From NCBI GenBank assembly GCA_036852015.1, contig JAANDG010000078.1, positions 124,001 to 188,000 of the forward strand: a DNA stretch of 64,000 nucleotides. Direction: 5' to 3'. Source of the stretch: Pelodera strongyloides. Lineage: Eukaryota; Nematoda; Chromadorea; Rhabditida; Rhabditidae. Below, in pieces: positions 56,901 through 64,000 of this stretch (its first letter is position 1; the number at the start of each line of letters is the position of its first letter). A program made the translations under genes and the position numbers. Below the pieces are notes generated by a model. That model ran no database searches and had not been told where the DNA came from. It worked only from the letters and a program-made list of their open reading frames with translations.

Positions 56901-59900
56901 TCTCTGAAGCATCAACATCGTAAGGAGTACTTACTGGAAAATTCCTTAGCGTGGTATATATATATTAATTGCCTACGAAAGCAACTTGCTGCTGCCTTGG
57001 CTAAAATTAGCTCTCTTTAGGCACCCTGTTGAAACGAAAACCTACAAACCTGTGTAACAACACACGGTCGATCCCCAATGTAAACGTTCGTATTGGTTCC
57101 GGAATTCAAATTCGCGCCAAAAAGTGTCAGGGATGTTCCACCAGAGGTTGGTCCAAATAGTGGATAAACTGAGTGTAGAGCGACGTCGACGAAGGAATAA
57201 TGATCTGTTGATTCGGTTGAACGTTTTGCGGAACGGCCGACAGAGACACGGACTGGACCCGAACCAGTTCCCTGAAAAAATTTGAATATGAAGAGAATGG
57301 GCACCTGGCCAGAGATGAGAATCCGTACCTCTACAGTAACCAAGGTACATATCTTCCCAACACCATCAAACATAATTGACGATGGTAGAATAAAATGGAG
57401 TATGCATATCTTACACAATACAACTTACCCTTTCAACAACGCATATAATCTTTCTTGATATTTCGTACTCCTTCACCACGCACTTGGAACCAGCGACGAA
57501 TACGCGATCATTTACGTCGGCTACCGTAGTTCCCAGGTCACGACCAATAATCGTTACTGTAGTGCCACCTTCCAGTGGGCCATTTTGTGGTGAAATCTAG
57601 ATTACATAAATACAAATATTGGTCTTTATTTTGATCATATAATTGTCAACTACGGTAATAACTTGTCAACGAACTGCAACGGAAAGCAGTTTTCAACTGT
57701 TTTACTACTGGATTCCATGGTTGCCCAATACGTTTCGAAGAGGGTTACTTTTCCAATAAACATTGGTGTATAATTTTCAACAGTGTTGTTTCGTATCTCA
57801 GGGAATTTTATGGGTTACTTTACCAATAAACAGGAAATCAGGGGCAAAGGATTACTAGAACAAAGCATACCTTCAGGATCGCAGGCGCATCACATATATC
57901 CTCTGGATTGCTGGATGTCTTCGGGCAATGAGAAGAACACCTTCCCGAACACCAGGAGCAACCCCACTCAGGCTGAGAAGTCATACAAGAAGAACAATCC
58001 GAAGCAGTATGACCACAGTCAAAGATGGTCACTGAAAAGGTAAATGTCATAACGTTTTAAAGTAGTTTGTAAAATTGTCTATTTCATTCCTTGTATTACT
58101 CTTTAGTTCTGCCGTATTTTCAAAATTAAATACACTAACTGTAGTGCCTTGAAACTGTGGGTTGACACTGCAATAATAGTTTTGTCAGAACCTACAACCG
58201 CGTACGTAAGTGCATATTATTTCTTATTTTCATACCATTCGTACTATCGATTAGATCCTGTTTGTGCAACAACTCCAGTCCAACAATCTGACTCGGAACG
58301 GCTTTTGCGTACCGCAGCATCATTGAACCACACTGGACCTTGTCTTTCGATAACTTTGCAGGAACCTAAATTGGCATTTTTCCAAACTTCTAGTAAAAAT
58401 TTCAATTCTCGGATTGCATTACAATAGTAAAAACCGCATTCCATATTGGGTGACTTCGCTGTTCTGTCTCATAACTCCGCGAGTTCTTCTACAGTAATCT
58501 TTCAGAAATACAAAATAAATATAAAATATAATATAAAAATATATAAAATATAAAAAATAAAAAGAAATATAAAAAAATACACATAACTTTTCCATGCTGT
58601 CGATAACTTTCAAATAGTTAGTTTATGGTTTTCACTTTTTTTTGTAAAGTAAAATTATACCTTCTTTCTCTGTCCTTCGATTTTGACAGCGCAAAAATAA
58701 TCTTTGGGCGTGCCCCTGTCCATATTTTGAATGGAAAATGATAGAGATGTGTTTCTTCCATTAGCTATAATCATCTGTTCGGGATGCTCAATCTGCATGC
58801 ATTGGTCCATCTTCTCCTAAATAAGGGTTTCGTATACTTGAGATAAGTTAACTCTTGTCGTTTCCGTATCCTATTTGTATAAGGATGCGTTCGATGGTTG
58901 GATGTTTATGTTGAATACGGTAGAATACCATAGGCGGAGATGCATATTGCTGCAGAGCTTAGGAAAAAAAGTTCGGTTAGGAAAACTCCTGGCCCTAGCC
59001 CGCAGACGTCGAGCAATTTATCATATGGACCTCGTCTCCTACTGCTCAGGACCTCTGCGGAACATGTCATAAGCAAACATTGAACCTGTATTTTCACCCT
59101 TGAATAAAGGTGCACGCTCTTGAAGCGTGAAACAAATTTAAAAAAGGATGAGTAAAGCTACCTGTTTACAAGTTCCTTGTACATTACATCGACGTCTCGA
59201 ACCACACCATTCACATCCAAATTCAGAAGAAAGACACATCGAACAACTGAAGCAAATAAGTCACACAACTATATATTACAAAGGTGCACTTTGTTGGCGC
59301 CAAGAGAAAGTATGTTGTATGTTCTATGTCTTAGGTACGCATCCATTTACCGTTCTACCTTTATGTCTTTAGGTTGGGCGCAAACAGGTTAAACCGTTAA
59401 AGGGAAAGGCCCACGAGAAAAAAGTGTTCCTCAGTTTACTTGCACAGAATGTCCGGAATTTCAGAAATGTTATTGTGAAAACCTCATTTATTTGCACCTA
59501 GAACTCACAGAGTTATTCCCCGCAAACAGTTCGGCCAGGTACCGTAGTCAGAAACAATTTTGCGCTTTTAGGGCACTACAGTATTGGAAACGCCTTGTAA
59601 TAATCGTAGGAATGATCTTCATTCGTTAAACCATTATTATGAAGAGAAAGAATGCTAATGGATGGATTTAAACCGTAAAAACCTTTCTGACTACGGTACC
59701 TGCCGAACTGTTTGCCGGGGAATAACTCTATGAGTTCTAGGTGCAGCGAAACGCGGTTTTTACAGTAATATTTCTGAAATTCCGGACATTCTGTGCAAGT
59801 AAACTGGGGAACACTTTTTTCTCGTGGGCCTCTCCCTTTAAAATTGTATGGAAATGTTTCGCAAAATAACGTACCTAGGCCCTAGGCCACTACCACATCA

Positions 59901-62609
59901 ACCGCGATTTACATTAATTTACAATTTCCCGCTTATTTTTTAACATAAAATGAACAGTTTAATAGATAGCTACACAAGGAATGTATTACTACTATACTGT
60001 ACATATCGATTTCTAGGATTCACTACTTGCAAATGGAAAACTGCTTGAAAATTCATCAACATCACACATATGCACTGCTTGAGACGCAATTGAAACGGCA
60101 TATTCTCATACGAACGACGCTTGCCTTATTTATTGCGCACAGAGTAAGTATTCATCCGAACTTACGTGGATAGTTTCTGACAATCGTAAAAGGTGAATTT
60201 GTGAGTAAATATCGGTACAGCCACTTTGTCCGTTCGTATCACAAGGTCCACTTCTGAGGATTCCAACGATGAAGCCGATATGCAAATTAGCCCTTCTGGT
60301 GACCATTTAGCAGGAAATACACGAGATCCGAATACACATTCGTAGTTCTGGAAAAGAAATGTGTTAACTAATTTTAAAGAATGATTCCTAAATCGCGTAC
60401 GTCAGTGTACTGTAAATTTTTTTAGGCTGCTCGTAGGCGAGAGACAATTATTTTGTTGGCGGCCCCGACGCAACTCTTGTGGACGTGTCTGTTCCGCGCT
60501 GCATTACTTGTATTGCTGCACGTTTTTTTGGTTTTGGTTTTATTTAACAAAAAACATGAACATGACCATGAAATATCAGTTGAAACTCACAAATCCAGTT
60601 GGCTGTGGAAGATGGTCGATTCCAATTTTAACGTCTTCTGAATGGGAAACGGGAAGACGTGATGGAACAGGAGCTGAAGGACAAATATGAGTTTTTATAT
60701 AAGGAGGTTGTACCAGCAACTGTTCTGGCTTCAGTAACAACTAGCTATACAAGGATATCAAGGCTACCCAAGATACCTAACCAAGGGTCCCTGATATAAA
60801 AGGGTACCAGTGACTACTTCACAAATCATACCTCCTTTCTGCACCGGACACACATCCACGTGTGAAGTTGAGCATTCGGCAACAGATGCGCATTTTGACT
60901 CCGCGTGGCACCTACAAAATGTGGCCTTGTATTGCAAAAGCTAAGGGGTATTTTTTTCAGAAGAGTCTTGCCGCTCAAAGTAATTCCTAGTTGAGTTTGT
61001 AAGAAATAAAAATTATTTCAGTTGAAGAATGAACCAATTAATTGCGTACCATTTACAAAGTGGATCCGTAGCAAGAAGACATTGTGCACAAGATGTGTGT
61101 TGAGAACAAGCAGCGATTGGTAGACGTGAGAGCTGAAGGAATATTTTCTTATATTTTTGTTCCGTATGAACATGGACATGGCTCATTTCTATAGCCCTGA
61201 CGTAAAGTTTTACCATTGCTATTGTAAAGTTGCGCTACAATACTTACCTAAATCTGGTACGAAAATGAAATAAATGCCAATTACTTCGTCAAATATGTTT
61301 TGGGAATCAAATACATCTCATATAAATCACCATCCCCCATTGAACATTGATATATGTCCCGGTTGGACCATTTTGTTTTGCGGTTTCCGCCGGGGTGTCA
61401 GTGAGGGTGCCTGCCCGGCTACCCGCCTGGGTGATGCTTTGATTGAAAGCATTGGCGCAAAACCACAGCTGACTCAATAGTGGGGACTATTGGGGACTCT
61501 TGCCGACTGGGAGTCACCCACCCCTTCCCGGCACCCCCAGTTCACTGTCAACAGTGTAAACAATACGCCACTAGAATATGGCTAGACGTAAGTGAGTGAG
61601 AGCCTCAATTGCTCTGCGCACCCAATTATGAATAATTATCAAGACGAGCTAATGAGCTGATGGGATATTGTGAAGATATGAAGAATAACGATAGAAATCT
61701 CGCAATGATATTCTTTCATTATTATGTGAACTTGTGAACATTAAAAGGCTTATTGGATAATGCACCCGGACACCATTGGACACTCACTGGAGACCCTTGG
61801 ACACCAGTGGACACCCTTGGACACCTTTGGACACCAGTGGACACTCTTGGACACCCTTGGACACCCCATGCGGAAAATTTACATGTTTCTGAAACGCTTA
61901 GGAATCGAAAAATAAAGCGGCAGATTGCTTGAGTGAAACGTAGCTCGTACACAAAAGGCAAACGAAGTGTGGTGTGAAGAAGCTATCCTCAACACTCCAT
62001 TTAACTACACCCGATCCACCAAATACACCGCGCACTGAATGATGTTTTGTAGCCGAAAAGCAATTGAAAACCCCAGGTAGAATACCTATCAAAAATAAAA
62101 GAATACTTGTGTTTAAAAAAAATACAAAATGAAGAACTGTTCGCTTTTGTCCATCCTATACGTCCATCCTATAAGTTAGTTTCAGGGGGTCCAAGAGCTT
62201 TGGGGTGTCCAAGGGTGTCCAAGAGTGTCCACTTGTGTCCAAGCGTGTCCACTGGTGTCCAAGGGTGTCCAAGGAATGTCCAATGGTGTCCGGGTGTATT
62301 ATCCAATAAGCCACATTAAAAACAATGCACTAAACATTGACCTGCGGACTCGGGCTATACCACTTGTGAAACATCGGGAAATCATTTAACTTTCTGGGAA
62401 CCGCCCAACAATAGACTAGTTGTAAGGTAATTAGCTTTCTTCCTAAAAACAGAATATAATGTTTAGAACTTTGAACTTACGGCATTCGGCATTTGTATGA
62501 GGAAATTGGGTCCGATGACGAGGATTCCATTTACTTCGGAACCAGTTCGTGAATCTGATACAGTACGACGGGAATATTCACTCCATTGACCGCCACCCTT
62601 TGGTTTCAA
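47971..62609 (-). CDS. Plexin, 3' 32 exons; N-terminus outside window
   Basis: Minus-strand exons, 5' to 3': 62481-62609, 61050-61132, 60832-60911, 60591-60673, 60166-60347, 59162-59246, 58661-58816, 58236-58365, 58156-58191, 57871-58031, 57429-57596, 57050-57271, 56694-56903, 56347-56519, 55900-56086, 55596-55695, 55197-55324, 54802-54939, 54040-54178, 53377-53597, 52931-53077, 52488-52583, 52298-52339 (uncertain acceptor), 51820-51973, 51439-51588, 50755-50941, 50244-50370, 49580-49729, 49067-49138, 48716-48823, 48374-48457, 47971-48078. These give 1411 aa. Order: Sema tail; three PSI modules (CSQHTSCAQC, CSMCLSSEFGCEWC, DCSSCMTSQ); IPT repeats (ISPQNGPLEGGT, VYPLFGPTSGGT); membrane helix (IYLFVLVL + GAVLIVVLVLLFVVL) and RKRR; juxtamembrane coil; split RasGAP (LLFRRSESLVERLF, YRALKVQ, EVYLTRLLT); a Rho-binding ubiquitin-like insert (ACDSVAQAKSKILD). 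It is a semaphorin receptor acting on Rap-type GTPases. The PLRFW arginine of the GAP site reads LSVW. It may be the plx-2-type paralogue; not proven. Confidence 0.92.
48955..49048. repeat. About 20-bp tandem repeat, 5 units
   Basis: CAACGGTAAAAAAATGGTG and close variants repeat in plexin intron 29, 19 bp from the exon at 49067. The repeated CGGTAA is donor-like only on the plus strand. Confidence 0.85.
49379..49549. mobile_element. Near-perfect palindromic MITE, family D copy 4
   Basis: TTAAAGCGAAATGCTAGCC and GGGCTAGCATTTCGCTTTAA ends. It lies 31 bp beyond the plexin donor at 49580. Confidence 0.95.
49783..49918. repeat. Dispersed repeat, family G copy 3
   Basis: CAAGTATCCCAAAAATTCCGG to TGGAAACCCCATAAAG; same orientation as 2983-3128. 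Plexin intron 27. Confidence 0.75.
50037..50196. repeat. Dispersed repeat, family G copy 4, inverted
   Basis: GTGGTTTCCAAGAACGGTGAA to GTGCTCGAAAACCCCATAAG, with an internal poly-T run (50057-50082). It faces copy 3 in the same intron, so the pair can fold together. Confidence 0.75.
50539..50709. mobile_element. Near-perfect palindromic MITE, family D copy 5
   Basis: Almost identical to copy 4, with GCTACCCTC in the left arm. It lies 46 bp from the plexin exon ending at 50755. Confidence 0.95.
50950..51152 (+). mobile_element. SINE copy beside a plexin acceptor
   Basis: CCACCACCCGGCGAGGGAATC, CGAAGACGCCGAGCAATTTG, CTCTGCGGAACGTGTTATAA and GATGCACGCTCTTGACGCG match the SINE at 33870. It lies immediately upstream (on the minus strand) of the acceptor of the exon starting at 50941. 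Confidence 0.8.
52009..52184. mobile_element. MITE-like palindrome, family A
   Basis: TTAAAGCGAAATACCGGCC and GGCCGGTATTTCGCTTTAA ends, 35 bp from the plexin exon starting at 51973. Confidence 0.9.
53694..53744. repeat. Perfect 19-bp hairpin
   Basis: ACTCGATGAGCAGATCCTT and its exact inverse flank a 13-nt loop in plexin intron 19, about 100 bp upstream (minus strand) of exon 20. It has no other copy here and lacks the MITE end sequences. Confidence 0.85.
53798..53903. repeat. 35-bp tandem repeat, 3 units
   Basis: GTTTCATGGTTATATTACAA then GCTTGCGCACAAGAC repeats three times with two changes in the last unit. Plexin intron 19. Confidence 0.9.
54403..54612 (-). other. Coding-like segment of unknown status in plexin intron 18
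   Basis: On the minus strand two overlapping frames look coding: one reads DLSYELTNRFVEVC..., the other MAPSTDLDSFDADENN.... The plexin exons on either side (54802 and 54178) already join in phase to give KECKQ-AFAELQ, as in other plexins, so this piece is not needed. It could be an alternative exon, or an old one broken by the adjacent MITE. I could not find splice sites that keep phase. Confidence 0.3.
54617..54787. mobile_element. MITE-like element, family A
   Basis: TTAAAGCGAAATACCGGCTGG and CCGGCCGGCATTTCGCTTTAA ends; the right arm has lost GCGTTTCAAAAA. It starts 15 bp after the plexin exon ending at 54802. Confidence 0.9.
58975..59132 (+). mobile_element. SINE fragment, headless copy
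   Basis: AGCCCGCAGACGTCGAGCAA, CTCTGCGGAACATGTCATAA and TGAATAAAGGTGCACGCTC with GAAGCGTGAAAC match the SINE. Plexin intron 6, 30 bp from exon 59162. Confidence 0.85.
59398..59842. mobile_element. Foldback MITE, TTAAAGGGAAAGGCCC family
   Basis: TTAAAGGGAAAGGCCCACGAG and CTCGTGGGCCTCTCCCTTTAA ends, with long paired arms (CACAGAATGTCCGGAATTTC; GAACTCACAGAGTTATTCC). Same end design as family C but unrelated inside. Plexin intron 5. Confidence 0.9.
61744..62313. mobile_element. Foldback element with minisatellite arms
   Basis: AAGGCTTATTGGATAATGCA-CCCGGACACC at the left is mirrored by GGTGTCCGGGTGTATTATCC-AATAAGCC at the right. Each arm contains a run of short units of the type GGACACCCTTGGACACC (right arm inverted). 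The middle (about 61875-62185) is unique sequence. It lies in plexin intron 1 of the visible part. Confidence 0.85.
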
Positions 62610-64000
62610 CTGAAATACGGTAATCAAAACTGTAACTTTTTGCACATCAACCTGTCGGACAACCCAAATAAAATCCTAAAGAAATGCCCTTTTTGACACA
62701 TGCGTCGGTCTTATCATTGGGTTTTTGACATTAGTTTCGTTAAATTTTAAGATCAATCCCAGAAATTACATATTTCTCCTCCAATATATCCACTAGACAA
62801 GTAGTATCGCATCTACCATAATAAACAAGACAGAAAATTGAGTTTCTTTTGGAAGGTTTGTTATATTTGAAAATATGTCGTTGTCACAGCTTTTACCATT
62901 TCGTCTTATTTTCTCACTGAATTGACTGCGTCTATGGCAATACGTGTCGTAAATGTCACACATTAATTTTGCGCGAAGACAATAAGCTTTGTGTCCACAC
63001 AATTGTCAGAAGTGACAATTTGAAAGGATTGTATAAACTAAGAGGAGATCATCTTAATTTATGAGTTCACGCGTATTTATTACCATTGACATTAGCCATC
63101 GCCATATAATAAGAGCCATAACAACTTGCAGACAATACTGTTGATTTATTCGTATGATAAATAAAAATAAAATAAAAAAGTAACCTTTGAAATGGACACC
63201 CTGATTTAAAAAAATACACTTAATTTATAGAATGCTATATGATCATTACTATCGCTTCCCTAGTGTGACTGTGGCTCAATAGGCTCTTCTTACAATTAGA
63301 AGTAGAAGGGTTAGGCTGCTTGTGCGAAAGTATTAATAACATAGCATTACTCAACAATGAGAATATCGCATTGCATAGAAAATCTTGTGTTTCATATTCG
63401 GAAATGAGCTCAAGCTGTTTAACTTCGCTCATTAAATGGAACTTAGCAATAATGATGCTATACCACAGAATGTAAGTAGGCAAGTCTAGCATTTTCCCAA
63501 ATGTATTCGTATGGTTGGTAGCTCATTTATTCTCAAAAATAGGTTCAATAGTCCTTTCTTTTTGTAGTTCTGTAAAATCGTCAATCTTCTTTATTTCTAA
63601 AGAAAACCACAAAGAAAACCCCCAAAATGGATATTCCTCCTCATAAAATGCGCAATCTGTTGCTCTTTTCCTTTTACTGACAACCTCAATAAAGGGCCAT
63701 GACCAGCCGGCGACAGATGGTTGCACATCTCGGATAGATTGAAAAATGAACGGTTTAGAAGAGCCCGGAAGACGAAAGAAGATAATTGGATTTATTCTAA
63801 TTCTACGCGTTCAAGATAATGACTGTCAGATTGTAGGATGTTGAAAAGTAAGACTAGATAATGTTTTGTAGATGTGCAGCGCAGGGATTCAGCAAAATAT
63901 TTCGAAAAGAACGAAAGAAGTTTTCTCGAAGAAGTACATAAAGCAGCAAAGACTGGCCGGTTGCTGAAACGCATTGTGGACAGCAGCATTCTTATGCAGC
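62610..64000. other. Plexin intron or upstream region; no exon seen
   Basis: The first visible plexin exon begins in phase 0 with an acceptor at 62610, so more exons must lie to the right. I find no Sema-like exon before 64000. Minus-strand ORFs at 62793 and 63523 have no plexin motif. A family-A element starts at 63952. Confidence 0.55.
63952..64000. mobile_element. Family-A element cut by window edge
   Basis: GACTGGCCGGTTGCTGAAAC-GCATTGTGGACAGCAGCATTC is the left arm of the family; the rest is outside the window. Confidence 0.75.

Noticed and set aside
61246..61270. Six-base plexin microexon (ATTTAG between AG and GT)
   Set aside because: It would introduce a stop in the required phase, and exons 62481-62609 and 61050-61132 already join in phase.
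63523..63726. Sema-domain exon of plexin
   Set aside because: The minus-strand frame has no Sema motif and no good splice sites.

Overview
The window is nuclear DNA of a rhabditid nematode, probably Caenorhabditis or a close relative; I cannot name the species. The evidence is AT-rich DNA, many introns ending in TTTCAG or TTTTAG, splice acceptors placed directly in front of start codons (the usual sign of spliced-leader trans-splicing), TTAGGC telomere-type repeats inside an intron, and nematode gene families. All genes were assembled by hand from exons with consensus splice sites and compatible phases, because no single long ORF exists.

Layout. 1-7085: repeats, no gene seen. 7086-17683 (+): a 12-exon SBK-like kinase of 473 aa with Asn in place of the catalytic Asp of HRD. 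17684-22509: repeats only. 22510-42895 (+): a 34-exon gene of 1118 aa with a signal peptide, two complete serine carboxypeptidase S28 domains and a GPI-like tail. Its 6.6-kb intron 5 holds a small secreted-protein gene on the opposite strand (27070-28652), which contains a 30-bp minisatellite whose units carry splice donors in one phase. 45010-46720 (+): a four-exon secreted protein of 132 aa with one LDL-receptor class A module. 47971-62609 (-): 32 exons of a plexin, from the end of the Sema domain through PSI/IPT repeats, membrane segment and split RasGAP to the stop; its N-terminus lies beyond the right edge.

The second major content is mobile DNA. There are at least five families of palindromic TTAA-flanked MITE-like elements, one of near-identical copies, a tRNA-derived SINE family, a foldback element with minisatellite arms, and several minisatellites. 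Many elements lie in introns within a few tens of bases of exons, yet every exon phase I checked is intact. The five genes do not form one pathway. Three are predicted secreted or cell-surface proteins (S28 peptidase, LDLa protein, nested protein), the plexin is a membrane guidance receptor, and the kinase is intracellular.
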